From NCBI GenBank assembly GCA_022264855.1, contig JABYQU010000048.1:265590-329589 (forward strand): DNA of 64,000 bases, in the 5' to 3' direction. The notes under the pieces are model-generated. The model made no database searches and was not told the origin of the DNA. It was given only the letters and a program-made list of their open reading frames with translations. Of this stretch, positions 56,301 through 64,000 are shown one piece after another (the stretch's first letter is position 1; every line of letters begins with the position of its first letter). The stretch comes from Lenzites betulinus (lineage: Eukaryota > Basidiomycota > Agaricomycetes > Polyporales > Polyporaceae). The position numbers and the translations under genes were made by a program.

Positions 56301-58122
56301 GGGTGAACATCCACAAGTACGGAGCAAGCACACCTTGCATGATTCGTTGAAAGATCCCTGGACCGTTGCGCAGACCGAACGGCATTCGACGAAATTGGTG
56401 CAGTCCTCGATGTGTACGGAACGCTGTTTTCGGGCGATCCTCTTCTGCTATGACTGTCTGGGTGAATCCGGCGAGGGCGTCCATCGTGGAAAGCCACTGA
56501 GCTCCGGATAGCGCGTGCATGATGTCTTCTTGTCGCGGAAGAGGGAATTCGTCCGGAACGGTAAGCTCGTTAAGCTTCCTGTAGTCGACAACCATTCGCG
56601 GCTTACCGTTGCGGTAGACGATAAACGCGGGCGCCCCCCAGGGCGACACCGATGGCTCGATGACATCGAGAGCGATCCATTTGTCCATCTGGGCGTCCAT
56701 GACTTCTCGTTTCGCGGGGGATCCCGGGAATGGGGGTAGCGAGACTTCCTTAGAACCTTCTCGGAGGGGAATGGTGCAGGTGGCGTTCTTGACGGTCCCG
56801 AGACGTCCGTCTAACGAGAATGCGGCGCTATTCCTAGACAGGACCTGTAGTAATCGCTCGCGGTCTCTTCCTGTGAGCTCCTCCGAGACGTCGATTTCTC
56901 GGATCAGATCTGTAGTGGGAACGTCGTCAAGTGGGGTCTCCGCTGTTTTAGGCCCTCCCTCCAGTGGCGGCTCTGCGAGGGGGTCTTCCTCGATCGCGCG
57001 TGTCGCGTTGCCTAATGGTAGATCCACGGCGTGAGCTCGCGTGATCAGTCCTTGGGTTGGTAACTGCGAGTGGACGAGCTGCCGTACCATGTTGGCATGC
57101 GCGGTACATTGCCGCAGTTGTTCTTCCGAGTAATCGCGTTGATGGTCTAGCCAGGCGTCGGGGGCGTGAGCGGTGCCCAACGCTTGTCCTCGCGCTATAC
57201 GTACGGGCGTGTTAGCGAGGTTCGCGACATGCAGAACAGGTTGGTCGCGGTGCACAAGCGTATCGGGCGCACCATATACGTCCTCCGCATTTCGCACGGA
57301 CTGCAGCGAGCGTTCCACGTACATGGCGGCGACGTTCGCCAGGAATGGTACTCGAACATCTACGAGTCGCGATTCTCCAGGTGGAATGATGGTGTCGCCC
57401 ACAGCGCGCACCGTGGGGTCTCGGGCCTTTCTCGCGTGTCGCTGCTTGACGCGCCGCAAACGGGTTTTCTTTTGACTGGAATTGGGCGTGCGCGGCTGTC
57501 GGACGCTGATTTGAAGGGCTTGACCTTCCTCGTCTCGTAGTCCTGCTCCGACGGAGTTGTGCGCCCGCACCGCGAGCTCTGGTCTGCCGAACTGCACGAA
57601 TGTTTCATCCCTTTCGCGGATAATTGAGACTGCATATTGATCAGCGAAATCATTTCCCAATATCAGCGGCGTAGTCATGCCTTTGACAACATAGGCTTCT
57701 ATGGACATCTTGATCGTCCCTCCTGCCGTGTCGATGAACAATTCCAGCGGGACGTAACCGGTAATCGTGGCGTTACCGGTGACTTGAACGAGTCGCACCT
57801 TCTGTCCGGTCCTCGGCCGCGGAGGGTCTACGAGTTGACTCAGAGCGCGTTGCGAAATGAGGGTGATGTCGGATCCGGAGTCGATGATGATTGGGATAGT
57901 CGTCCCGCTTCTGGAGTTGAGTTGGCCGTCGAGGCAGGTGGCGTGTGCCCCCAAGAACGCGCATCCGGGTGGCCTCGCCATTCGTCGCTTGAGCTCGACG
58001 AGGTCTCGCACGTCTTCGGACGTGTGGAACGTGGGCGTGGTGGTGGTAGCGATACGCAGGGCTCGAGCAACGCTTCGTCGCTGCGCTCGGTTGGGATTTC
58101 GTGTAGCTGTCTGCGAAGTCAC
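53347..58122 (-). CDS. pol: Gypsy-3 pol, about 1591 aa, with chromodomain
   Basis: The ORF shown begins at a GTG, but the frame is open further, to about 58266, past the gag stop; pol is therefore likely made by a -1 shift at 58233-58241. Protease IIIDSGSDITL (D81); reverse transcriptase (about 480-650) with LVYIDDIVVYS; RNase H with VYSDACDYGLA; integrase with zinc end (GAHGGFHRTYNR ... CDICQKAK) and D-D-E core (MDFIPELP, TDRDTRW, SDGQTEVLNQ). A chromodomain near the C-terminus (PEMEVEKIVGQRW ... FGPEDDEWLTKEEL) should direct integration to certain chromatin. All catalytic residues checked are present. Confidence 0.93.
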   Translation of the reverse strand: MTSQTATRNPNRAQRRSVARALRIATTTTPTFHTSEDVRDLVELKRRMARPPGCAFLGAHATCLDGQLNSRSGTTIPIIIDSGSDITLISQRALSQLVDPPRPRTGQKVRLVQVTGNATITGYVPLELFIDTAGGTIKMSIEAYVVKGMTTPLILGNDFADQYAVSIIRERDETFVQFGRPELAVRAHNSVGAGLRDEEGQALQISVRQPRTPNSSQKKTRLRRVKQRHARKARDPTVRAVGDTIIPPGESRLVDVRVPFLANVAAMYVERSLQSVRNAEDVYGAPDTLVHRDQPVLHVANLANTPVRIARGQALGTAHAPDAWLDHQRDYSEEQLRQCTAHANMVRQLVHSQLPTQGLITRAHAVDLPLGNATRAIEEDPLAEPPLEGGPKTAETPLDDVPTTDLIREIDVSEELTGRDRERLLQVLSRNSAAFSLDGRLGTVKNATCTIPLREGSKEVSLPPFPGSPAKREVMDAQMDKWIALDVIEPSVSPWGAPAFIVYRNGKPRMVVDYRKLNELTVPDEFPLPRQEDIMHALSGAQWLSTMDALAGFTQTVIAEEDRPKTAFRTHRGLHQFRRMPFGLRNGPGIFQRIMQGVLAPYLWMFTLVYIDDIVVYSRTLDEHIEHVDKVLRAIADAGVTLSPTKCHFAYRSLMLLGQKVSRLGLSTHHDKVKAITDLAEPRNVSELHTFLGMMVYFSAYVPFYAWIAAPLFDLLKKEAEWRWDAVHKEAFELCKQVLVQAPVRAHAIPGLPYRVYSDACDYGLAAILQQVQPIAIRDLKGTRTYDRLARAYKAGEKVPILVTQVAKTDPDVPHPGPWADDFEDTIVHIERIIAYWSRILKSAERNYSPTEREALALKEGLIKFQPYIEGEDILAITDHAALTWSRTFQNVNRRLLTWGTVFSAYPKLRIVHRAGRVHSNVDPISRLRRRIPHQDGPPIIDQPALTLGEQTNDPLRNAFEELGPQFEERLLQVASRYASSLSETDHGSEAVDTTELINAYDDDPQDSIAYCAAVNSALIIGIEEDELRSWRQDYLADSDFAKALTAFQSDDPDTVSFPQYHLGDEGLIYFEDWNGASRLCVPSSRRLEVIKQAHDEKTEGAHGGFHRTYNRIASTYYWPRMSRDIKKYTSTCDICQKAKPRRHAPVGLLQPIPIPSRPFEVVSMDFIPELPKSDGYDNCLVIVDKLTKYALFIPTTTTITAEGTAQLFFHHIVAHFGLPRQVITDRDTRWRHDFWGQLCKHMGIRRALTTAHHPQSDGQTEVLNQTLEIALRAYVSQSRDDWATHLDGLMLSYNSTPHTATTFAPAYLLRGYTPITAGTMVNPGTAITRPTPRRSTGGGEREDQDVSLHRAADEMAEHFAADRLQAQRALALGQAHQRKAYNKGRLRYEFEGGDLVVLNPHSLELLRQETGRGRKLLMKYDGPFEVLQKISPVAYRLRLPTSYNIHPVLNIAHLEPYRKSPVELGERPTKRLSRDDFETLPEMEVEKIVGQRWKQGRQGRRIVQYKVHFANFGPEDDEWLTKEELRNAPRVLKEWLNRQTSEAPKVPHPKYQVAKDAEVTRPQQPSGIRKSNRLNDKRTMAKTPSKAKGL

Positions 58123-58232
58123 GGAGTATACTTGTACGGGAGAGTCATTAATTGTTTCAGACGAATCCTTCGAACTTGCTTCGACTCGTCCTTCGGGGAA
58201 GCTGGACGAGGAGTCAGAGGCCGAAGGCGCAT

Positions 58233-58241
58233 CTAAAAATC
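58233..58241 (-). promoter_or_regulatory. Putative -1 frameshift site at gag stop
   Basis: On the minus strand G-GAT-TTT-TAG: a phenylalanine tRNA on UUU can slip back one base onto UUU directly before the stop, and the -1 frame is open from 34 nt upstream through into pol. It is not a textbook X-XXY-YYZ heptamer. Confidence 0.5.
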
Positions 58242-60434
58242 CTGAGTCTCTGTTTCGTCGTCTGAGTCAGATAACACTTCGTAGTACAAGGACTCGTACT
58301 CTTCCTGAGCGAGCAGTTCGTCTTCGACGACTTCTCCGGAAGCAAGATGAGCGCGTACTTTCTTCATCCCTTTCCGAGCGTGTTTGCAGTCGAAATCCCA
58401 GTGCTTCCCACTGCCACAGTGGCGGCAAGGTCGGGCGTTCAGCGATTCCGGCGTAGTCTTTGATACCACGCTGTCGTCCTTCGGAAACGCCGGTGCAGGC
58501 ATATGTTTGGAGAATCCGGTTAGCCCTTGGTTAACTCGTGCGCGGTAGGGGACATTACCGGTGGCTCGTTGATCTCGCGAGTACCCTGACGGCGTGTGAG
58601 ACTTGTTGCTAAGTAGACTGTCCATGGCGAGCAGGTCGTCCTCGTGAACCTTGATAGCTTCTTGGAGTTCACTCGTACTAGCGTAGGACTTGGGCGTGAG
58701 TAAAGTCCTCCATGCCAAGGGTGCACCCGTCATTATTTCGGTAATCAACTCACTTTCGGAATTGTCATAGACTAGCTCGAGAAGTTCCTTCTTTCGAATG
58801 AAATACTGACTGGGAGTTTCGTGCGCATGATTGGGCTCGCGGTAGCGGATGGCAAGAGCCTGCTTACGAGTGCGCTCGGTCCATGAGCGATTCATGTAGA
58901 ACCTGCCAATCGTTTCTCGAATTTCGTCCCAGTCGCTCTCGCAGCGGTCGCGAACGTCTTCCGGTAGAGAGTAGTACCAAACCATGGCGTCTCCGGAGAG
59001 TCGCTGCGGGACGATGGTTCCCAATTGCCTTCGTACGGTGGCGGATTTCTTTGCGATCGCGTTGACTCGTAAGATCCATCTTGCCAAAGTGTCATCCTTT
59101 CCGTCCCAAGAGGGTACGATCTCCATCTTCAGTTTGAAGTCGAAGTGGGCTTCTTGTACGTTTGGGCCATTGCGTCGCCCGTTCGAACTAGATCCGAATC
59201 CAGCTGGGTCTCCATCGGGCGGTCCTCCTCCCGGGGGGCCGCGCCCTGGTGGCGTCTTTCGCGGATATCCGGGAATCCCGTGATCTCGACGCGGCGGACG
59301 TCCTCCTCCTGCTCCTTCGTCGTCCGAGGGTTCGGAGCCACCACCTGGATTCCCGGGAGGCGGGCCTGAGCGACGACGAGGGGTTGGAACTGGTGATTGC
59401 GATGGTCGGAACAGTGCTCTCATTCCTGCCGTTGAGCCAAAAGCATCCGTAGTCGGGCCACTTTCGCGTTTAACGATGTCGCGGTCGATCGAGCTTCCGT
59501 GGTCGGAAAATGTTTTATCTTCTCGCGGGCGGTAGAGGAGAGGCATGTGAGGCGGAGGGTCTCTCTTAGGGGCTCGAGGAGGAGGCATTGGGGAGGATAT
59601 GGGCGTCCGCAGCGCCGCTTGTTTCGCTTGTCTCCGTTCCTTTCGGCTCGCTTGATGTTCCGGTTCGTACTCTTGTTCGTTTGCCAGTTCGAGAATAGAT
59701 GCTCCGTCGTCCCAGAAAGGCTCGTCGTCGAACTGATGTATCTCTGCGAGTCGATGCAAGAAAACCTCCACCTCTCTGCGGAAGCACACCCCTAGAGTCT
59801 CGAAGTCGTTGAGATTGTGAACGTATCCGGCCGCGGTAGTATCCCTTCCCCAGAACGGGACGGATGGCGGGGTCTTCCGCTGCAACCGGAAGTCTCCTTC
59901 GGCCGCGTAACGTCGGGCTTCTAACATGTCTCTCAGATCCTCAAGATCTCCATGATCCGGCCAGTACCCTTCTTTACTAGGGCGTACCTTCCAGGGGTGA
60001 AACAGGATACCCTCGAGCTTTCCCATTTCGATCGGGAACACAACTTCGCGTTGATGCTCGGTCAACATGCGCTGGTTACGGGGTGCTAGGTGCGGGCGGT
60101 CCAGGTACTTGTGTCCGTAGGCAAGCGCGAGGTAGAGTCGTTCGCGTAGCTGGGGGTCTCTCACGGCGAGCTCGTAGGGCCCACAGGAGGCGAAAGCTAG
60201 AGATCGGTCTACTCGTTCCCCTTGAAAGTATTCATTCTCCGGGGGAATCATCTCCAGTCTTCCGGTGACCGGTCTGAGCTTAGCAGTGTTGATGAAGTCC
60301 CCTCTCTCTGCGTTGGGAGTCCAGATATCGGGCTGGAATCCTTCGGGGGCCATAGCCTCTTCATCGATGATCGGTGAGACGCGGCCTGCCATCGAGTTCT
60401 CAGGCGCTACGTTTTGTTCGGCGGGGGGTGGCAT
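58233..60434 (-). CDS. gag: Gypsy-3 gag, 733 aa
   Basis: Starts at ATG 60434 (MPPPAEQNVAPEN). A long N-terminal part with acidic and helical segments, a Pro/Gly-rich linker (about 340-420), a gag capsid-like segment (about 430-570: KMEIVPSWDGKDDTLARWILRV, then FYMNRSWTERTRKQAL), and zinc knuckle CRHCGSGKHWDFDC (670-683). Ends QDF before TAG. The stop is preceded by GATTTT, a five-U run shared with the -1 pol frame. Makes the particle shell. Confidence 0.9.
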   Translation of the reverse strand: MPPPAEQNVAPENSMAGRVSPIIDEEAMAPEGFQPDIWTPNAERGDFINTAKLRPVTGRLEMIPPENEYFQGERVDRSLAFASCGPYELAVRDPQLRERLYLALAYGHKYLDRPHLAPRNQRMLTEHQREVVFPIEMGKLEGILFHPWKVRPSKEGYWPDHGDLEDLRDMLEARRYAAEGDFRLQRKTPPSVPFWGRDTTAAGYVHNLNDFETLGVCFRREVEVFLHRLAEIHQFDDEPFWDDGASILELANEQEYEPEHQASRKERRQAKQAALRTPISSPMPPPRAPKRDPPPHMPLLYRPREDKTFSDHGSSIDRDIVKRESGPTTDAFGSTAGMRALFRPSQSPVPTPRRRSGPPPGNPGGGSEPSDDEGAGGGRPPRRDHGIPGYPRKTPPGRGPPGGGPPDGDPAGFGSSSNGRRNGPNVQEAHFDFKLKMEIVPSWDGKDDTLARWILRVNAIAKKSATVRRQLGTIVPQRLSGDAMVWYYSLPEDVRDRCESDWDEIRETIGRFYMNRSWTERTRKQALAIRYREPNHAHETPSQYFIRKKELLELVYDNSESELITEIMTGAPLAWRTLLTPKSYASTSELQEAIKVHEDDLLAMDSLLSNKSHTPSGYSRDQRATGNVPYRARVNQGLTGFSKHMPAPAFPKDDSVVSKTTPESLNARPCRHCGSGKHWDFDCKHARKGMKKVRAHLASGEVVEDELLAQEEYESLYYEVLSDSDDETETQDF

Positions 60435-60522
60435 ATTTTTTGTTTATCACGCGTTGTATGAGAATGTCTCGAGGAAATGAGTGGTGAGGGAAATCTTTCG
60501 TCGGTATTGCAGGAAGAGATTT

Positions 60523-60538
60523 CCCAGTGCGTCCACCA
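60523..60538 (-). other. Gypsy-3 primer-binding site
   Basis: On the minus strand TGGTGGACGCACTGGG starts one base after the 5' LTR; TGG pairs with a tRNA CCA end. The tRNA cannot be named from sequence alone. Confidence 0.65.
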
Positions 60539-60539
60539 G

Positions 60540-60977
60540 TGTTGTGAGCGCGGGAGTATGCGAGCGCTTTTCGGGTTATAGACGAATTAATCTCCTTCCT
60601 AACCGAGGGAATTCCGAGTAAGAGTCTCAAGCTAAGTAGGTTTAAGCAGCGCGCGGCAATGCTAACTCTTTACTTAGGTCGAAGTGGACTTGATCGCACT
60701 TCGAGGGCTCAAGTGGCTCACACTGGAGTTGCAGGGGTAGAAAAGTAGATAGATGGTCCGGTGTACAGAAGGAGCATATATATATACATGAAGACACTTC
60801 TTCGAGACAGTTCTGGGAGTCAAGGATGATGAATGGTCGGCCAAAGAGGAAAAGGAATCGAGTAAAGACTGTAGTAAGACCTAAGGAGTTGCAACGGCCA
60901 GCCGTTGTAGTGGGCGAATAAGGACTGATTCACTCTAAAAGCTCTAGCTACTTCTGGGGAAGTCCGTTACCACAACA
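60540..60977 (-). repeat. Gypsy-3 5' LTR
   Basis: 438 bp, identical by eye to the other LTR. TATATATATA run near 60779-60788 provides the minus-strand promoter. Confidence 0.93.
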
Positions 60978-60982
60978 GCCGC

Positions 60983-62811
60983 TCTTCCGGCTCCTCGCGC
61001 AAGGTGGCAACAATGCGAATGCTTCCGCGACCGCGAATCGCTTTCTAGGACCTCCGAACGCCGGAGCGCGCCCCGCGCCTAACTACCAGGGCATGATGCA
61101 GGGAGCGCAAGGTTTCCAGCAGGGAGGGAACGGTTTCGCGGCGAACGCGCTACCAAACGGCTTCTGCCACTACTGCGGCGATGCGAACCATATGCTGCGG
61201 AACTGCCCGGCAGCGGAGACTGACATCCGCGAAGGGAAGTGCTCGCGTAACCCGGAAGGGCTGATTGTGCTCCCTACTGGTCAGTTCCTCCTGCGACAGC
61301 TCCCTGGGTTCGACGGTTTGACTATGCACGACCGACTCTACGAATGGCACCGACGGGAACGTGTTCGCCAAGGTCAGAACCCCGCGCAGGCAGCCCCAGC
61401 GGCCCAAATGGTATTTGCGATCGCGGAGGACATCGAACCGTGGATTAGTAGCTTCCAGTTCACCGCGGAGGACCGCATCCAACAGTTAGAGCACGAGCTG
61501 TACATGCTCAAGAAGGGGAAGGAACGCTTCGATGGCGTGGAGGTACCCTCGTTCCCAAAACCGCGCTCGCGACCGGTATCGCGACCTGCGTCGCCAGGCC
61601 CTCAAAACCGCGAACGCTCCGCGGACTCGCGCCCGGGACCCTCGCGCTCGCCAGCGGCCTTCGCGCCCCCTAAGGCGAACGCCACTGGGCAACCCGCGCG
61701 ACTGGTCCCTCCGCATCTCGAACCCGCTCTGCGTTTCCGCGAAACGGTAGCGACCGGGGACCGCGAGCGACCCGTACACGACGCAACCATCCGGACGACA
61801 GAGAACCAGGTGCCCGAGCCGCCGCGGCAACAGGAACGCCCAGCGACGCCGTATCGCGCACCGGCGGACCAAGGCCAACCACCGCTACCAGAACACCCTT
61901 TTGCGAAGGCGCGCGATGCGACTTACGCGCCCCCGAACGTACGCAACTTTGGAGCGCCGCCCGCGAAGCCGAAGGAACAGGAGCGCGACGGCGCCTTTCG
62001 CACGATTGCACCAGTCTACCAGCCAGGGCTCGCAGCCGCAGTCTTCGAGCGTATGATGAAGACTCCCGTGATCAATGTCTCAACGGAGGAGCTCCTCTCA
62101 CTGGCGCCGGAGGTCCGCGCGAAGTTCCGCGAAGCGGTCACTCCGCGACGAGTCCCACCCACCGGCCAAAGGACCGTTGCCTTCGCTGGCGTCGAAGGAT
62201 CCTCGACCGCGGACGGAGCAGAACCGGAAGAGCTCTCGTGCTTCGGAACACCTTTGGAGCCTGGCGGTTACGTTCTCCCTGACCTTTACGATGTCTACCT
62301 TCGGGATGTTGCCCCGTCTGGTGAGAGCCCTCCTCTGAAGAACGCGAAGGAGTCGCATGCGCTGCGATCAATCGTTGGTCTCGTCGACACCAAGGAGTAC
62401 GTAGAAGCGATCGTCGACCCTGGTTGCATGATCGTCGCGATGTCGGAGCACGTCTGCCACCATCTTGGGCTCTCGTACGACCCCACGATACGGCTGAATA
62501 TGCAATCCGCGAACGGGGAGGTCGAGAAGTCGCTCGGTTTGGTGCGGAACATGCCGTTCAAGGTCTCGACAATTGTCCTATACTTGCAAGTCCACGTCGT
62601 TCGTAACGCGGCGTACGACATGCTCCTCGGAAGGCCGTTCGATGTCCTAACCAAGAGCGTCATCAAGAACTTCGACAACGAGGACCAGACCATCACCATT
62701 GAGTGCCCCAATACTGGACAAATCGCGACGATCCCCACCATTCCGCGGGGACGGGCTCGATTTCGTGCCCGTCCGAACCCCGAGCCAGTCCGACCCGAAC
62801 CCACTATCTGA
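60983..62811 (+). CDS. gag-pro: Gypsy-2 gag C-terminus and protease
   Basis: Continues the frame cut at 51819 (APL joined to FRLLAQGG). Zinc knuckle CHYCGDANHMLRNC near 61168-61209; a Pro/Arg-rich linker; then a retropepsin-like domain: EAIVDPGCMIVAMSEHVC with D-P-G in place of D-S/T-G, followed by YDMLLGRPFDVLTKS, the family's C-terminal I-L-G motif. D-P-G is known to me as a variant in this group, so it need not be inactive. Ends TGA 62809-62811. Pol continues in another frame. Confidence 0.8.
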
Positions 62812-63220
62812 GGAAGGTAGTGACGACATCGCCGTTATCATAGAACTAGAAGGCGACGTTCCGCGCATTCGCGCTTATACCCTGCTCTCCGATCCTTCCC
62901 TCCCTATGCCTGCTCTCTATCTCTCCGCCTGCGATCAACTCCCGAGCCTAGCGAAAGCGTATTTCCACGCCCAAAACCCACAAAGCGAACCGTCCGATGA
63001 CTCGTACTCTTGTCCTTCTCCCTCTCTCTTTCCTTCCTTCTCAGCCTCGACTGCTCGCGGGCCTATAGCCGTAAAACCCTTCTCTAGCTCAGCGCAGACT
63101 AGCGAAGGCGATACCCCGCGATATTCGCAATCAGCGCAACCCAATCCCCACTCCAGCGGTGTGTTCGCGTTCTCCTATAGAACGGACAAGGGCTCCCGCG
63201 TAGTATACTCGCGCACGTAG
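62699..63220 (+). CDS. Gypsy-2 linker frame between protease and RT
   Basis: A 173-codon frame, in the +1 frame relative to gag-protease, overlapping it by 113 nt. The acidic start EEGSDDIAVIIELEGDVPRIRAYTLLSD resembles the linker between protease and reverse transcriptase. It ends at TAG 63218, overlapping the RT frame, which opens at 63181. Two shifts that cancel suggest either compensating indels or frameshifting. Confidence 0.5.
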   Translation: MSAPILDKSRRSPPFRGDGLDFVPVRTPSQSDPNPLSEEGSDDIAVIIELEGDVPRIRAYTLLSDPSLPMPALYLSACDQLPSLAKAYFHAQNPQSEPSDDSYSCPSPSLFPSFSASTARGPIAVKPFSSSAQTSEGDTPRYSQSAQPNPHSSGVFAFSYRTDKGSRVVYSRT

Positions 63221-64000
63221 CAAACGAGCTCCGCGAGGCCCCGCGGACGGACGTCGGTCCTGGTGTAGCGGCGGATGCTTCGACTGAGGAAGGGCTTGCA
63301 AGTGCCTATGTCCAGTCCAAGAAGAAGTACAAGCCCGTCGCACAGAAGGTTCGCGCCGTTCTCGGAACGTGTCCGGAGCAGTTCCGCATTGAGCGCAATA
63401 TCACTGGGGATCCGCTGGCCACGATGCCCACGCTCTCCCCGACGCCTCCACCGTTCACACCGACTGGGCGTTATACTCAGGAACGTAAGGAGGCGTTCGA
63501 CAAGGCTCACGGCGGCGACTTTTTATGGCCGGAGGAGAAGAAGCTCCTGCACCACTTCATGAGCCTCCACAACGATGGCTTCGCATGGAGCGATGAAGAA
63601 CGCGGTTGCTTTAAGGCCGAGTTCTTTCCGCCCGTCGAGTTCCCCGTCCTCCCGCATACTCCGTGGGTCGAGAAGAACATACCAATTCCACCGGGACTGT
63701 ACAAGGAGGTGTGCGAAATGCTGAAGCGAAAGATCGCAGCTGGCGTTTACGAACCCTCCAATTCGTCCTACCGTTCGCGATGGTTCTGCGTCCTCAAGAA
63801 GGACAAACACTCGCTGCGTATCGTCCACAGTCTTGAGCCGCTGAACCGCGTTACCATCCAACACTCAGGGGTACCGCCAACGCCGGACTACCTCGCGGAA
63901 CAGTTTGGGGGACGCGCTTGCGGCGCGATCTTCGACCTCTACATGGGCTACGACGAGCGGCTAATCGCGGAATCCTCTCGAGACCTCACTACCTTCCAGA
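63181..64000 (+). CDS. pol: Gypsy-2 reverse transcriptase, N-terminal part, runs off the window
   Basis: Same frame as gag-protease; open from 63181 to the window end. LAHVANELREAP, then YKPVAQKVRAVLGTCPEQF, AAGVYEPSNSSYRSRWFCV and GAIFDLYMGYDERLI mark the fingers and palm start of a Ty3/gypsy reverse transcriptase (D of IFDLYMGYDE is the first catalytic Asp). The YxDD part is beyond the window. Confidence 0.85.

Larger units (their letters stand above)
51820..60977 (-). mobile_element. Ty3/gypsy chromovirus gypsy-3, complete
   Basis: Inserted in gypsy-2 gag. 5-bp duplication GCCGC (51815-51819 and 60978-60982). Two LTRs of exactly 438 bp (51820-52257 and 60540-60977), identical by eye, with termini TGTTGTG and CACAACA. 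Three intact ORFs on the minus strand (gag, pol, ORF3), a canonical PBS and a G-rich polypurine tract. A very recent and probably active insertion. Confidence 0.95.
49585..64000 (+). mobile_element. Ty3/gypsy element gypsy-2, continues past the window, with nested gypsy-3
   Basis: 5' LTR, gag-protease frame split by gypsy-3 at 51820-60977, then pol into reverse transcriptase at the window end. The RT segment (KRKIAAGVYEPSNSSYRSRWFCVLKKDKHSLRIVHSLEPLN, cited in part) is typical of a widespread Agaricomycete Ty3/gypsy group. Confidence 0.85.

Noticed and set aside
53478..58236. Many plus-strand frames of 60-200 codons opposite gypsy-3 pol
   Set aside because: They mirror the minus-strand pol frame and have no independent features.

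Overview
The window comes from a filamentous basidiomycete, most likely an Agaricomycete of the polypore type. Genes carry many short introns (about 45-65 nt) with GT-AG ends and CTRAY-like branch sites, and the gene families (F-box/ISGS-type, BTB, HET, a lineage-expanded unknown family) are typical of that group. Species cannot be named from the sequence. About 46 kb of the 64 kb is transposable-element DNA, much of it nested.

Left part (1-14278): an F-box gene (1707-2882), an F-box/nucleotidyltransferase-like 'ISGS' family gene (3685-4975), and a gene of an unknown fungal family (6482 onward). The last is split by a 2.4-kb foldback element (7552-9943) with ~0.65-kb inverted arms. A second, more diverged member of the same palindrome-rich element family lies at 11793-14278 and abuts, and has clipped, the next retrotransposon.

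Central nest (14279-35452), three levels deep. A Ty3/gypsy chromovirus (gypsy-1) has a 363-bp LTR; its 5' LTR lacks the first 39 bp. Its coding region carries five TGA stops and a protease D-to-N change, all explicable as CpG decay, yet its LTR copies differ at only one site. A Ty1/copia element (23871-35200, minus strand) sits in its 3' LTR with TSD GTATC, identical 556-bp LTRs, an intact 1417-codon gag-pol and a half-tRNA-Met primer-binding site. A hAT transposon (29868-34802, plus strand) with perfect TIRs, 8-bp TSD CTTACTCT and an apparently intact ten-exon transposase sits inside the copia 5' LTR.

Host island (35453-49584): a BTB-like gene with a shifted 3' end (minus), D-xylulose kinase (plus, 39712-41664) behind a cluster of CreA/Mig1-type sites, a conserved uncharacterised protein (42133-44356), a HET-domain gene broken by a 1-kb foldback element carrying tRNA-like Pol III boxes and then by a frameshift, and a 5'-truncated Fic (AMPylase-type) gene on the minus strand.

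Right part (about 49585-64000): a second Ty3/gypsy element (gypsy-2), which continues beyond the window, interrupted in gag by a complete gypsy-3 (51820-60977, minus strand). Gypsy-3 has identical 438-bp LTRs, TSD GCCGC, intact gag and pol linked by a likely -1 frameshift site, a chromodomain, and an unknown third ORF. Removing gypsy-3 restores the gypsy-2 gag frame exactly.

Functionally the host genes form no pathway together. The window is best read as a transposon-rich, probably subtelomeric-like or otherwise fast-evolving region in which expanded self-recognition/ubiquitin-type families (F-box, BTB, HET, Fic) are interrupted by insertions, around one housekeeping pentose-metabolism gene.
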